A stretch of 64,000 nt of DNA from an uncultured Candidatus Melainabacteria bacterium (GCA_947570135.1 CANOTP010000010.1:1-64000); one strand, 5' to 3'. Positions 26,443 to 35,424 are shown, numbered from the stretch's first letter. The notes: a model not told the origin generated them from the letters alone. Numbers and translations are program-made.

Positions 26443-28023
26443 ATGAATTTAGGGAAAATATTATACGTTGATGATGATAAATTATTAACTTCGACTTTTT
26501 CTACCTTGATGAAGGTCGAAGGATTTGAAGATGTTGTTATATATAACAATCCGCTTGAGGCTGTCGAATACTTAAAAACAGAAGCTCCCGACTTAATTAT
26601 TTCAGATTTTTTGATGCCTGAAATGAACGGTCTGGAGTTTTTGCGTGAGGCAAAAAAACTTTACCCTGAAACAAGTATGATTTTATTAACGGCTTACGCA
26701 GATAAAGAAAACGCGATTAAGACTATTAACGAAATCGGGGTTTACAAGTATATTGAAAAGCCTTGGGATAACGATGACTTGATTATGAATATCAGAAACG
26801 GTATTGAACGAAGTCATCTGCTTGCGTCGTTACGTGAAAAAATTGCGCAATTAGAAGAAGCTAAGGCTCAGTTGATCGTGTATTCGGAAAACTTGGAAGC
26901 ACTTGTAGCAGAGCGCACGAAAGAGCTATCTTTAGCTAATTTGAAATTGTTCGGGATAATTAACTATTGCGCCGACGGGATTATTATAATTGACGCGAAA
27001 GGAAATATCGAACAGGTTAACCCTGCTTGTGAAAACATGATGGGACTGTCATCCGATGCTATTTGCAAGATGAAGATTCAGGAAGTTGCTTATACAGATA
27101 ATCCTGAGTTTAATCAGGTTTCAAAATCTTCGGTTAAAAATACAATTTTAGGTTTGTCTTGTGATAACTCAGAGTTCTTGCTGAGAGATTTATATATAAG
27201 AAACGCTATTAACGGTGAATCAATACCTGTTGAGATTAATTTTGCGTCTTTAACTAACGAATACTCGGATGAAGAAAAGTTTGTCGGAGTTATCAGAAAC
27301 TTTAGTGTTCAAAAAGAAACAGAACGCTTAAGAGATGATTTTATCGCAACGTTAACTCATGATCTGCGTACTCCGCTACTTGCGGCGATTCAGACTTTGA
27401 AGTTTTTCTTAGACGGCTCTTTGGGTGATTTAAAAGATCAGCAAAAAATTTTATTATCAACCATGCTCCAAAGCAATGAAGACTTATTGGGGCTTGTTAA
27501 CGCACTGTTAGAGGTTTACAGGTTCGAAAGCGGTAAGCTTTCATTATGCAAAACCGTATTTAATATTAAAGATTTGGTAACTCAGTGCTATAACGAACTT
27601 GAACCGATTTCGAAAAAGAAAAATATTGAATTTAACCTTCATTGTGAAGTTGATGATGAGTTATTGATTGACGCTGATAGAGCTGAAATTAAACGTGTTA
27701 TTACAAACCTTTGCGGAAATGCGCTAAACTATACAAATAAAGGCGGAGTAATAGACGTTTATGTTAAGGCTCAGTGCGGTGATTTAATCTTCTCTGTAGC
27801 CGATAACGGTAACGGAATCCCGAAAGAGGATATTCCGCATTTGTTTATGAGATTCTCTCAGGGAACAAGTAAAAAACGCTCAACAGGAACAGGTTTGGGT
27901 TTATATTTATCACGTCAGATTGTTGAAGCCCATGGCGGTAAAATCTGGGTAGAAAGTAAAGTAAATAAAGGCAGTGAGTTTTCGTTTCTGTTAACTAATG
28001 TTGCTGCAAAATCAAGAGTTTAA
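26443..28023 (+). CDS. Response regulator-PAS-histidine kinase hybrid
   Basis: 526 residues from the ATG at 26443. An intact receiver domain (1-120; phosphoacceptor in ISDFLMPEMNG) is followed by a coiled-coil linker and a PAS domain (about 160-290). HisKA has its phosphorylated His in ATLTHDLRTPLLAA, and the ATPase domain shows N-box NLCGNALNY, G1 DNGNGIP and G2 GTGLGLYLS. There is no transmembrane segment, so it is a cytosolic kinase with an N-terminal receiver. This layout is common in cyanobacterial relatives. The start is chosen because the receiver begins right after it. No good ribosome binding site is visible. A LuxR-type regulator follows directly and is the probable partner. Confidence 0.88.
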   Translation: MNLGKILYVDDDKLLTSTFSTLMKVEGFEDVVIYNNPLEAVEYLKTEAPDLIISDFLMPEMNGLEFLREAKKLYPETSMILLTAYADKENAIKTINEIGVYKYIEKPWDNDDLIMNIRNGIERSHLLASLREKIAQLEEAKAQLIVYSENLEALVAERTKELSLANLKLFGIINYCADGIIIIDAKGNIEQVNPACENMMGLSSDAICKMKIQEVAYTDNPEFNQVSKSSVKNTILGLSCDNSEFLLRDLYIRNAINGESIPVEINFASLTNEYSDEEKFVGVIRNFSVQKETERLRDDFIATLTHDLRTPLLAAIQTLKFFLDGSLGDLKDQQKILLSTMLQSNEDLLGLVNALLEVYRFESGKLSLCKTVFNIKDLVTQCYNELEPISKKKNIEFNLHCEVDDELLIDADRAEIKRVITNLCGNALNYTNKGGVIDVYVKAQCGDLIFSVADNGNGIPKEDIPHLFMRFSQGTSKKRSTGTGLGLYLSRQIVEAHGGKIWVESKVNKGSEFSFLLTNVAAKSRV

Positions 28024-28035
28024 AAGGTGAATAAA

Positions 28036-28710
28036 ATGTCGAAAAATATTAAGGTAACAATAATTGAAGATCACGATATGACAAGAATGGGGTTATCGTT
28101 TGCTTTGTCAAATAATGAGTCTATTGAGGTCCTTGGAACATCTGCTGACGGTATGGAAGGTGTTGAGCAGGCTTTAGAACTTAACCCTGATTTGGTTATT
28201 ATGGATATTGGATTGCCGACAATTGACGGGATTGAAGCTACCCGCAAGATTAAAAATTCAAAACCAGAGATTAAAGTTTTGATGAACACGTCACGTGATA
28301 ACGAAAACGACATTTTAGACTCTTTTGCGGCAGGTGCTGACGGCTATATTACAAAAGGTGCAACCTCAGAACAAACAATTTCTGCAATTAAAGCGGTAAG
28401 TGAAGGTGTAGGTTGGCTTGACCCTGCAATTGCAAGAGTCGTATTGTCAAATATTCGTAAAAACAGTCAGGCTGAATCAAAATCAGGTGGAATCAATTAC
28501 CAAAAAGGTAAAAATTTATACGGACTAACCGAACGCGAAATGGAAGTTTTGGCGCTTTTGGTTGAAGGTTTGAAAAACCCTCAAATCTCTAAAAAACTTG
28601 TTATTACGATTGCAACAACAAAAACCCATGTTCATAATATCTTGCAAAAACTGTATGTCAAAACCCGTTCAAAAGCTGTTGCAACAGCTATGAAAGACGG
28701 CTTGGTATGA
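28036..28710 (+). CDS. NarL/FixJ-type response regulator
   Basis: 224 residues. Receiver (1-120) with acidic pocket IEDHD and phosphoacceptor in VIMDIGLPTIDG, a linker, then a LuxR-type helix-turn-helix (LTEREMEVLALLVEGLKNPQ...KTHVHNILQKL). The ATG at 28036 is preferred to a GTG at 28027 because AAAAGGTG (28022-28028) is then correctly spaced. It lies 12 bases after the kinase and overlaps the next gene by 4 bases (ATGA), so kinase, regulator and secreted protein form one translationally coupled operon. Confidence 0.92.
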   Translation: MSKNIKVTIIEDHDMTRMGLSFALSNNESIEVLGTSADGMEGVEQALELNPDLVIMDIGLPTIDGIEATRKIKNSKPEIKVLMNTSRDNENDILDSFAAGADGYITKGATSEQTISAIKAVSEGVGWLDPAIARVVLSNIRKNSQAESKSGGINYQKGKNLYGLTEREMEVLALLVEGLKNPQISKKLVITIATTKTHVHNILQKLYVKTRSKAVATAMKDGLV

Positions 28711-30104
28711 TTAAGCACGGCGTATTTTTGCTGATGATTTTAGTGTTTGCCTCAAAGGCTTATGCTTTTGAGCTTAATAATCCGTTTGCAAAAGATACGC
28801 GTTCCCGAGAGTTAAAATATCAGTTTGAAGTCTTAAAAGAAGACGAAAAAGACAGAATGAATAAGCGCCTTTTAGAACTTAACCCCTCAGGTTATATGAC
28901 GGTTGATGAGTATGAGGCGCAGTCTGAGTATAAAGATAAATCGACAACAGAAATTGCGGTCCCAAAAGTCGGTACTCCGTCTGATTTTAAGTATGTTCCA
29001 AAACCTTTATACCGTATCGTAAAATATAACAATCCTCCGGGAAGTGTTGAATTATCGCTTGGTAAAAGATTATATGTAAACCGTCAGATTAACGCTCAGG
29101 GAATTGTTTCCCCTGATTATTCAATACTTGTTTACCCTGCGATTTATTATTATACGGACAGTGCGTCTGTTGCATCGGATGTTTTTGTCGTACCGCTCGA
29201 TAAAGAAGGAACAAATTTAAATAAAATATTATCCGCGAATGTTGCAAAACGTATTCCTGAACCGATTTTATCAACGGATAAGGCTATTGATAATTATGCA
29301 GCGTTTAGAACCCTTACGCCTGTCGATTTTAACCCTGACGGCTCAAAAATTCTTATAAAGCAAAAAATAGGAAGCCGTGAAGACGGTATTTGGCAGACTC
29401 GAATTTATGTATATGATTTTCAAAATAAAGTAAGCTATGATTTAGTGGAAATTCGTGATGCGATTGTTTATTTTTGGGAAGAGTATATGAATCTTCGATT
29501 GGAAGACAAACGCTGGGATATTTATCCTATCGGGTTTGATAAGGATGACCCTGAGCGGGTAATTGTTCAAGCTTTTGCTTTTACGGGTGAAAAGCCTGTG
29601 TTTTTAGGCTCTTGGAGTGTTGATTGGCAGGGAACACAATCAAGAATTATGTCGTTTGATAAAAATGTTGATAAACAGGTCAGTGTTAATGGCTATAAAG
29701 TGATTCAAGACGGTATTGAGCAATACCAAGATGTTGTACGTCAGGAAGAAATCCTTAAAAAAGAATCAAAGTACGTCTTAAAACAACGGAAAGAAGAACG
29801 AAAACGAGTGATTGATGAAATTAAAGATGATTACAAGTTTGCTGTAAGAAACTTGTCTGATAATTACAAAGAAGAATACAGAGATTACAGAAAACTTCGC
29901 TCGCTGGTTGGAACAACAGAAGACGAAACTCTTCAAGAATCATACAAGCAGTACCTGATTGACCAATACAACAAAGATCTTGAAAAAAATAAAAAAATGA
30001 TAGAGAAGAAGAAAAAAGAAATCGAACAACTTGATACAAAAATTGATGCTTTGTATAATAAATCAGGCGAAACTTCTACTTCTGAGCCTGCTGAGAGCGA
30101 ATAA
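28707..30104 (+). CDS. Exported protein of unknown function with C-terminal coiled coil
   Basis: 465 residues. A clear signal peptide (MIKHGVFLLMILVFASKAYA) ends in an A-Y-A cleavage site, so it is probably periplasmic. The central part (about 90-330) is rich in short beta strands with 'VNPDGSKILIKQKIGSREDG' type segments that look like TolB/WD-like blades. Residues 340-455 form a long, highly charged coiled coil. I do not recognise a family. Tight coupling to the two-component system upstream suggests it is a sensor accessory or output protein of that pathway. Confidence 0.8.
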   Translation: MIKHGVFLLMILVFASKAYAFELNNPFAKDTRSRELKYQFEVLKEDEKDRMNKRLLELNPSGYMTVDEYEAQSEYKDKSTTEIAVPKVGTPSDFKYVPKPLYRIVKYNNPPGSVELSLGKRLYVNRQINAQGIVSPDYSILVYPAIYYYTDSASVASDVFVVPLDKEGTNLNKILSANVAKRIPEPILSTDKAIDNYAAFRTLTPVDFNPDGSKILIKQKIGSREDGIWQTRIYVYDFQNKVSYDLVEIRDAIVYFWEEYMNLRLEDKRWDIYPIGFDKDDPERVIVQAFAFTGEKPVFLGSWSVDWQGTQSRIMSFDKNVDKQVSVNGYKVIQDGIEQYQDVVRQEEILKKESKYVLKQRKEERKRVIDEIKDDYKFAVRNLSDNYKEEYRDYRKLRSLVGTTEDETLQESYKQYLIDQYNKDLEKNKKMIEKKKKEIEQLDTKIDALYNKSGETSTSEPAESE

Positions 30105-30342
30105 GTTCAAGTTTTTCTTCGCGCGATAATTTATGTTTTATTCGGTATTCTTCTTTCAGTGCATCTGATTTATTCTCAAACTCTTTTGTATAAACGATTT
30201 TAACGGGCTTATTTGCACGGGTGTATTTTGCACCTTTGCCTTCTAAGTGAGCTTGAAAACGTTTTTCTACATCATCGGTGTAGCCGCAATAAAGCGTATT
30301 GTTTTCGGTTAAAAGTATATATACAAAGTGTTTACCATTCAT
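30076..30342 (-). CDS. GIY-YIG domain protein (UPF0213/YhbQ-like)
   Basis: 88 residues, a single GIY-YIG nuclease domain: FVYILLTENNTLYCGYTDD (the GIY and YIG positions are degenerate, YIL and CGY as in this subfamily), a conserved Arg in EKRFQAH, and the HLEGKGAKYTRANKP block. Stand-alone proteins of this type are widespread and of unknown function, perhaps in DNA repair. It overlaps the 3' end of the convergent exported-protein gene by 29 bases. Confidence 0.85.
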   Translation of the reverse strand: MNGKHFVYILLTENNTLYCGYTDDVEKRFQAHLEGKGAKYTRANKPVKIVYTKEFENKSDALKEEYRIKHKLSREEKLELIRSQQAQK

Positions 30343-30371
30343 TGTTTTATTATTGCATATTTTTATCTGTT

Positions 30372-30380
30372 TGGTATAAA
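30372..30380 (+). promoter_or_regulatory. Extended -10 promoter of nadK (possible leaderless start)
   Basis: TGGTATAAA ends 8 bases before the ATG at 30389. No Shine-Dalgarno lies between them. Confidence 0.5.
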
Positions 30381-30388
30381 CTAAACGT

Positions 30389-31189
30389 ATGAAAATGTAT
30401 TATTCAATATGTTATAATCCGCAAATAGAAAATTCTGTTGAACTAATGGCTGCTTTAAAAGGAATTTTGAGCGTTAATTCTGTGTCGTTTGAGGTTTTAG
30501 ATATTAATAATTTAAAATCGGGGTGTGATTTTGCGTTTATTATAGGCGGAGATGGAACAATCTTAAAAGCTGCAAGATTTTTTTCAGAGTTTGAAACACC
30601 GATTTTCGGGATTAATCTCGGACGATTAGGTTTTTTGTCGCAAGCCACCACTGAAAATTTAAAATTGGCAGTTGAAGCAATTTTGAATGGTGATTATAAG
30701 ATAGAACAGCGTATAATGCTTGAGTGTGACGAAAATAACGCATTAAACGATTTTGTTGTTAAGGGTTCAAGTTCCTCAAGAACTTCGCGTTTTGCGTTAG
30801 AAATAAACGGGAAATTTGTTTGCGAGTACTTGGCTGACGGTATAATTATTTCAACTCCTACAGGTTCAACGGCATATTCTATGGCGGCAGGTGGTCCTGT
30901 TTTATCACCTGATGTTGAGGCACTTGCAATTGTTCCGATTTGTCCTCATACATTTTCAGCTCGTCCGATAGTCGTATCTTCAGACGATGAGATTAAGATT
31001 TTACCTTGCAAAAATAACCAATACAGGGTATCTGCTGACGGTCAGGTTGCTTTTTGTGCGGATTCGGAACTTCTTATCAAAAAGTCTTCAAATAAAGCTC
31101 ACCTTGCGCTGCTAAATGATAATGACTTTTATTCGGTCTTGCGAAATAAACTCAATTGGGGCTATTCTCCGGCTAAGTGTCAGGATTAA
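30389..31189 (+). CDS. nadK: NAD kinase
   Basis: 266 residues. Hallmark GGDGT (53-57) with catalytic Asp, the NLGRLGFLSQ block, and the TPTGSTAYSMAAGGPVLSP loop of the PPNK family. It phosphorylates NAD to NADP. It is transcribed alone, followed by an AT-rich terminator and ftsZ. Probably leaderless, as the -10 box is immediately upstream. Confidence 0.95.
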   Translation: MKMYYSICYNPQIENSVELMAALKGILSVNSVSFEVLDINNLKSGCDFAFIIGGDGTILKAARFFSEFETPIFGINLGRLGFLSQATTENLKLAVEAILNGDYKIEQRIMLECDENNALNDFVVKGSSSSRTSRFALEINGKFVCEYLADGIIISTPTGSTAYSMAAGGPVLSPDVEALAIVPICPHTFSARPIVVSSDDEIKILPCKNNQYRVSADGQVAFCADSELLIKKSSNKAHLALLNDNDFYSVLRNKLNWGYSPAKCQD

Positions 31190-31207
31190 AGGTTTATATT
31201 AACTTTT

Positions 31208-31243
31208 GTACATAATTTATTTAAAATTATTGTACTTTTTTTC
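31208..31243 (+). terminator. AT-rich Rho-independent terminator after nadK
   Basis: GTACATAATTT / AAATTATTGTAC forms a stem with one bulged base and is followed directly by seven T. The stem is AT-rich, hence moderate confidence. Confidence 0.55.
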
Positions 31244-31303
31244 TATTTAAAATACTATATTGTTATATTATATGTTTTAGGAACAATCAAAGAGGTAAAT
31301 AAC

Positions 31304-32476
31304 GTGGAAAATATCGTTTCAGATATCTTTGCAAGAAAAGATGAATCAACTCCTAATCAAACTTCAAGATTAGGTGCAAACCCTACAAATATTAAAGTAA
31401 TCGGTGTCGGTGGCGGCGGCGGAAACGCTGTTAACCGAATGATACAATCAGGATTATCAGGTGTAGAATTTTGGTTAATGAATACAGACTTACAAGTGTT
31501 GGTTAACGGAAAAACTAGTCACAGAATCCAATTAGGTTCATCTTCAACACAAGGTTTGGGTGCTGGCGGAGATCCGTCAGTTGGTGAAAAAGCAGCAGAA
31601 GAAGCTCAACAAGAAATCACTCAGGCATTAGAAGGCGCTGATATGGTATTTATCACGGCAGGTATGGGTGGCGGAACAGGTACTGGTGCTGCTCCTGTAG
31701 TTGCAAAAATCGCCAAACAGCTTGGTATTTTAACTATCGCTGTTGTTACAAAACCTTTCACTTGGGAAGGTAAAAAACGTCAAAATCAAGCTAACAGCGG
31801 TATTGATAAACTTAAAGAATCAGTTGATGCGGTTATCGTTGTTCCTAACGATAAATTGCTTCAAGTTGTCGATAGACAAGTTTCATTACAAGAATCTTTT
31901 GTAATCGTTGATGAAGTATTACTTCGCGGTGTTCAGGGTATTTCTGATATCATCACTGTTCCGGGTATCATTAACGTTGATTTTGCCGATGTTAAAACCG
32001 TTATGCAATCTTCAGGTTCAGCATTAATGGGTATCGGTAGAGCTCAAGGCGAAGGCAGAGCCGTTAAAGCTGCTCAACAAGCTATTAACTCTCAACTTCT
32101 TGAATCTTCAATCAACGGAGCCTCCGGCGTTATCGTTAACATTACGGGTGGTCCTGATATGGGTATCCACGAAATCAGCGATGCTGCTTCAATTATTCAT
32201 GATGCGGTTCTTGATGATGCAACAGTTATCATTGGTACAGCAGTTAATGAAAACATTCAGGGTGAAATTCAAATTACTGTTATTGCAACAGGTTTTGAAT
32301 TGAGAAACAACTCTCAAGGCTTGATGTTCGGAACTTCAAATGAAGCTAAACCTGAAAGTCAGTTAAATGCGGCAGATTTCTTCTCAGGTGCGTTTAATAC
32401 TCAAACTAAATCAGTTTTATCTTCATCAAGCAATAACTTTACAAATATCGAAATCCCTGATTTCTTAAAAAGATAG
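31304..32476 (+). CDS. ftsZ: Cell division GTPase FtsZ
   Basis: 390 residues from a GTG start with AAAGAGGT 10 bases upstream. The GTP-binding GGGTGTG loop is at 122-128 and the nucleotide-contacting [12 protein letters not shown] at 35-46. The T7 synergy loop [10 protein letters not shown] and the conserved C-terminal tail (IEIPDFLKR) are all present, so it should polymerise and bind membrane anchors such as FtsA or ZipN-type partners. It is a single-gene unit here, with no ftsA, ftsQ or mur genes adjacent, unlike the classical dcw cluster. A strong terminator follows. Confidence 0.97.
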   Translation: MENIVSDIFARKDESTPNQTSRLGANPTNIKVIGVGGGGGNAVNRMIQSGLSGVEFWLMNTDLQVLVNGKTSHRIQLGSSSTQGLGAGGDPSVGEKAAEEAQQEITQALEGADMVFITAGMGGGTGTGAAPVVAKIAKQLGILTIAVVTKPFTWEGKKRQNQANSGIDKLKESVDAVIVVPNDKLLQVVDRQVSLQESFVIVDEVLLRGVQGISDIITVPGIINVDFADVKTVMQSSGSALMGIGRAQGEGRAVKAAQQAINSQLLESSINGASGVIVNITGGPDMGIHEISDAASIIHDAVLDDATVIIGTAVNENIQGEIQITVIATGFELRNNSQGLMFGTSNEAKPESQLNAADFFSGAFNTQTKSVLSSSSNNFTNIEIPDFLKR

Positions 32477-32502
32477 GAATAAGAAGTAAATAATAATAAA
32501 CT

Positions 32503-32538
32503 AAAAAGCTCACGCACAATCGCGTGGGCTTTTTTTAT
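32503..32538 (+). terminator. Rho-independent terminator of ftsZ
   Basis: The stem AAAAGCTCACGC / GCGTGGGCTTTT around ACAATC is followed by a T-run. Confidence 0.92.
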
Positions 32539-32572
32539 AAAATTATCTCAACTCTTACATCAGGTAAATAAT

Positions 32573-32600
32573 AAAAGAGTTAATTTAATCAACTCTTTTA
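32573..32600 (-). terminator. Terminator of the leftward exported-protein gene
   Basis: The perfect inverted repeat AAAAGAGTT / AACTCTTTT has a 9-base loop, and the second arm read leftward ends in TTTTATTATTT. It lies right after the stop at 32603. Confidence 0.7.
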
Positions 32601-32602
32601 TA

Positions 32603-33394
32603 TTATTCGCTTAGAACAGACAAATTCATGATTTCAATATCATCATAATCAATATGGTCGCTTGGCATAAGGTTTTGTCCTGTTTTTATTGTTATCTGGT
32701 TTCTTTCATCAGCGCGAATCAGGTTGTTCGGGATTTTAATCCTTTGTCCGTCGCCGTTTACGTGTAATTGCCCTATCATTCTGCCGTTAAAGTAGATTTC
32801 AGCAGGGCTTGAATAAGCCGAACGAATTCTGTTTTGCCCCATTGATTTGGCAAGTTTTGTATCAAGTCCTACAATTGAACCTATTACAAGATAATTTGAG
32901 CTTTGTTTTGCATTGCTTGTCATTATAAAATCTTTTGAGTAATACGGTCCCATTGATTTTAACTTGAAATCAGACGCGTTAGCCGAGTTTTTTGAGAAAT
33001 TGTTATCACCAAGGTGCAAAATTTCCGTATCAAGTGCGATATCTGTCGGGGCACTTCTTGCAATAGTTATTTTCATCGGTTCAGAGCTAAGACTTTGTCC
33101 GCTGTTAATTGTAACCGAAAATGGTCTGTAACCTTCTTTTTCTACATTTAATATCGTCGGAGAGTCAATTTTGATTGCAGGAAGGTTAAAGTTCCCGTTA
33201 GCATCTGTATATGTATGGTACTTTTTTTGAGGAATTGTAACCTTTGCAAAGTCAACCCCTTGTTTTGTTTGGGCATCTATTACACGGTTACTTTCCTGTT
33301 CTCCTACTTTTGAAACTCCGCCCGTGAATATCTCAGCGTAAGCAGTATTTGTCATGAAAACTGCTAATAATAATGTAAAAATTGTTCGTTTCAT
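32603..33394 (-). CDS. Exported protein with carboxypeptidase-regulatory-like domain
   Basis: 263 residues. The signal peptide MKRTIFTLLLAVFMTNTAYA has an AYA-type cleavage site. Residues 35-115 form a CarboxypepD_reg-like (transthyretin-fold) domain: VIDAQTKQGVDFAKVTIPQ, HTYTDANGNFNLPAIK, KEGYRPFSVTI. The second half (120-263) is beta-rich with 'EIYFNGRMIGQLHVNGDGQRIKIPNN', resembling a carbohydrate-binding or jelly-roll module. There is no catalytic domain. It is probably a periplasmic or outer-membrane-associated binding protein. It stands alone. Confidence 0.75.
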   Translation of the reverse strand: MKRTIFTLLLAVFMTNTAYAEIFTGGVSKVGEQESNRVIDAQTKQGVDFAKVTIPQKKYHTYTDANGNFNLPAIKIDSPTILNVEKEGYRPFSVTINSGQSLSSEPMKITIARSAPTDIALDTEILHLGDNNFSKNSANASDFKLKSMGPYYSKDFIMTSNAKQSSNYLVIGSIVGLDTKLAKSMGQNRIRSAYSSPAEIYFNGRMIGQLHVNGDGQRIKIPNNLIRADERNQITIKTGQNLMPSDHIDYDDIEIMNLSVLSE

Positions 33395-33528
33395 AATACA
33401 AATTTTATCCCGTATTTAGTTATTTTTGTTAATGGTAAAAGGTATAAAACAATTAGGGAATTATAATTTTGAAAACTTCTTGAAAAAAAATATTTTTGAG
33501 ATAAAATTAATTTATGATAATTGAATAA

Positions 33529-33617
33529 GCCGATGTGATGGAATTGGTAGACGTGCTAGACTCAAAATCTTGTGAGGTTCAACCCTCGTGCCGGTTCGAC
33601 CCCGGCCATCGGCACCA
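33529..33617 (+). tRNA. tRNA-Leu (CAA anticodon)
   Basis: A complete class II cloverleaf. Acceptor GCCGATG / CATCGGC, encoded ACCA end, D-arm ATG/CGT with GAATTGGTAGA loop. Anticodon stem CTAGA / TCTTG with loop CTCAAAA (anticodon CAA), long variable arm GAGG/CCTC, T-arm GCCGG-TTCGACC-CCGGC. The second pair of the anticodon stem (28-42) is a U-U mismatch. The long variable arm and anticodon give leucine, reading UUG. Confidence 0.96.
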
Positions 33618-33622
33618 TTTTT

Positions 33623-33648
33623 AAAGACTCCTTAAGAGAGTCTTTTTT
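33623..33648 (+). terminator. Rho-independent terminator of tRNA-Leu
   Basis: AAAGACTC / GAGTCTTT around a short loop is followed by a T-run. Confidence 0.85.
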
Positions 33649-33707
33649 AGTTGTTTTATTACTATTTTGTCGGATTTAATTCTAAATTTTTGGCTTAAGA
33701 TACTTTT

Positions 33708-33887
33708 ATGAAAAAACGATATTTCTTTATAATGCTGTCAATTGTGACAGTGATTGCATATTGCGATATGGCAGACAGTTGTCGTAAAATAGATACAACA
33801 GTAGCGTCTGTGTTTAAAACCGAGCATGAAACACCTAAAAATCAAAAATCAAATCATCCGAGGTTGTTTCTTTATAAAGCTCGTTAA
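33708..33887 (+). CDS. Small exported-looking ORF, 59 residues
   Basis: ATG at 33708 opens a 59-codon frame ending at TAA 33885-33887. The N-terminus (MKKRYFFIMLSIVTVIAYC) has the form of a signal or lipoprotein-like leader, followed by a short polar tail. No ribosome binding site is obvious. The 3' third overlaps the convergent exported-protein gene. It may be a real small protein or chance. Confidence 0.3.
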   Translation: MKKRYFFIMLSIVTVIAYCDMADSCRKIDTTVASVFKTEHETPKNQKSNHPRLFLYKAR

Positions 33888-34653
33888 GTTCGGTTTGCAA
33901 CTTTGGCTTTGACAGATGTTCCAATGCATTTGGAATAAATTGTGTTTCTTGATTTTCCTGTTTTTGTAGAGAGAATGTCCTGACGTCTTTCGGGAAAAAT
34001 CTTAATCTGATATTTTGGCTAATATTTTTGGATACATTATTTTTGTAATACTGTTTAATTTTTTCTAACTGAGAAGCTGCTCTTGCTTGGCTGTTACCTG
34101 TGAAAAATCCTTCGGAATCCGTTAAGTTATATGAATATCTCCCGCTCCACATAACCGTATTGTTAACAGTATCTGTTAAAACGGCATTTGTGTTCAGTTT
34201 AAACGGATGTGAAATTTTGAACGCACTTGTTACCTCTAATATTTCCCATAAATTTCTTTTTGTAAGTGTTTCTTCATTGCTAACCCAGCTTGAAACCAAA
34301 ATAACTGATTTTACATCAAATTCGGTTGAAATATTTTTAAGGGGTTTAAAATCAATTCTGTCGATTTTTGAAAACTTATCAAGCATGGTAAACGTTTCTG
34401 CTTTTAACTCAGGATTTGTGTTTAATTTTGCGCGGGTTTGAGCTAAAGTATATGCCGAGATGTTTTTATATGAATTTAATTCTTTTATTATGTATTCCGC
34501 GGCTATTTCAGAGGCTTCAGGAAAACAAAAATAGTTATCGCAAACATTAAAAATATCTGTCGGGAGTACAACAACTTCAAATTGTACTGCATTTGCTCTT
34601 CCAATCGTTAGAAAACATATTAAAAATATACATAAAATTTTAAATAATTTCAT
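33835..34653 (-). CDS. Exported protein of unknown function
   Basis: 272 residues from the ATG at 34653. The signal peptide MKLFKILCIFLICFLTIGRA(NA) begins exactly here. A longer frame exists upstream but would run through the divergent gene and bury the signal. The mature part begins 'VQFEVVVLPTDIFNVCDNYFCFPEASEIAAEYIIKEL' and later has 'VMWSGRYSYNL' and a beta-strand-rich middle, which loosely recalls periplasmic FlgT/LpoB-like or curli-assembly CsgG-like domains. No family is assigned. It is divergent from the GT26 gene with only 45 bases between starts. Confidence 0.72.
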   Translation of the reverse strand: MKLFKILCIFLICFLTIGRANAVQFEVVVLPTDIFNVCDNYFCFPEASEIAAEYIIKELNSYKNISAYTLAQTRAKLNTNPELKAETFTMLDKFSKIDRIDFKPLKNISTEFDVKSVILVSSWVSNEETLTKRNLWEILEVTSAFKISHPFKLNTNAVLTDTVNNTVMWSGRYSYNLTDSEGFFTGNSQARAASQLEKIKQYYKNNVSKNISQNIRLRFFPKDVRTFSLQKQENQETQFIPNALEHLSKPKLQTELNELYKETTSDDLIFDF

Positions 34654-34659
34654 AATAAG

Positions 34660-34668
34660 ATTATAGCA
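34660..34668 (-). promoter_or_regulatory. Extended -10 promoter (leaderless) of the exported-protein gene
   Basis: Read leftward: TGCTATAAT followed after 6 bases by ATG (34653). No Shine-Dalgarno can fit. Confidence 0.6.
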
Positions 34669-34683
34669 TAATTGTTGATAATA

Positions 34684-34692
34684 TGATATAAT
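34684..34692 (+). promoter_or_regulatory. Extended -10 promoter (leaderless) of the GT26 gene
   Basis: TGATATAAT ends 6 bases before the ATG at 34699. Together with the leftward TGCTATAAT this makes an interlocked divergent promoter pair in 45 bases. Confidence 0.6.
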
Positions 34693-34698
34693 ATACTT

Positions 34699-35424
34699 AT
34701 GGATAGAGATTTGGTTAAAATTTTGGGATATGGGGTCGATAGTTTCACGTTTGACCAAGCTGTTGATTATGCATATAGTCATGGCGGACAAATTGTCACG
34801 ATTAACCCTGAAATGATTGAATCAGCCTCAAAAAATTCCGAATTTTCTAAAATAATCTCAGAATCCGATTTAGTAGTACCTGATGGAATCGGGGTCGAAA
34901 TAGGTTTAAAGCTTCTGGGTCATAATGTTAAGCGAATTCCCGGGATTGAGCTTGGAAAAGCTTTAATTGTTAAGTTTTCTAACGAAAACAAATCAATTGC
35001 ACTTGTCGGAGCTAAGCATGAAGTGGTTGAGTCTGCTGTCGAGAATCTTAAAAAAGAAATTGAAAATATTAATATTGTATACGTTCATGACGGGTATTTT
35101 ACTGATGATGAAAAAATACTTAACGAGGTTGTTGCAGCTAATCCTGACTTAATTTTGACGGCATTAGGTTCTCCAAAACAAGAATTTTTTAACTATGAGT
35201 TAAAGAAAAGATTACAAAACTCACTTATGATTGGGCTTGGCGGCAGTTTTGATGTTTGGGCAGGTGTTGTTGAACGTGCTCCAAAGATTTATCAAAAACT
35301 GGGTTTAGAGTGGTTTTATCGTACGGTTAAAGAACCGAAAAGGTTTAAACGAATTTTTCCGACTCTTCCGTTTTTTATTTTAAAAGTATTAAAAGAAAGG
35401 TTGTTAAATAAAAAAAATGCTTAA
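34699..35424 (+). CDS. WecG/TagA/CpsF family glycosyltransferase (GT26)
   Basis: 241 residues with the GT26 signatures: TINPEMIESA, DLVVPDGIGVEIGLKLLG, KRIPGIEL, LGSPKQEFF and GLGGSFDVWAGVVERAPK. Family members transfer N-acetylmannosamine or related sugars to a lipid-linked GlcNAc carrier for enterobacterial common antigen, teichoic acid or capsule. Here it is probably a surface polysaccharide enzyme. The 3' end overlaps the transketolase N-subunit gene by 8 bases, so the two are coupled. Confidence 0.92.
   Translation: MDRDLVKILGYGVDSFTFDQAVDYAYSHGGQIVTINPEMIESASKNSEFSKIISESDLVVPDGIGVEIGLKLLGHNVKRIPGIELGKALIVKFSNENKSIALVGAKHEVVESAVENLKKEIENINIVYVHDGYFTDDEKILNEVVAANPDLILTALGSPKQEFFNYELKKRLQNSLMIGLGGSFDVWAGVVERAPKIYQKLGLEWFYRTVKEPKRFKRIFPTLPFFILKVLKERLLNKKNA

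Noticed and set aside
34654..34791. Longer N-terminus for the exported protein ending at 33835
   Set aside because: It would overlap the divergent glycosyltransferase start and place 46 residues before an obvious signal peptide.
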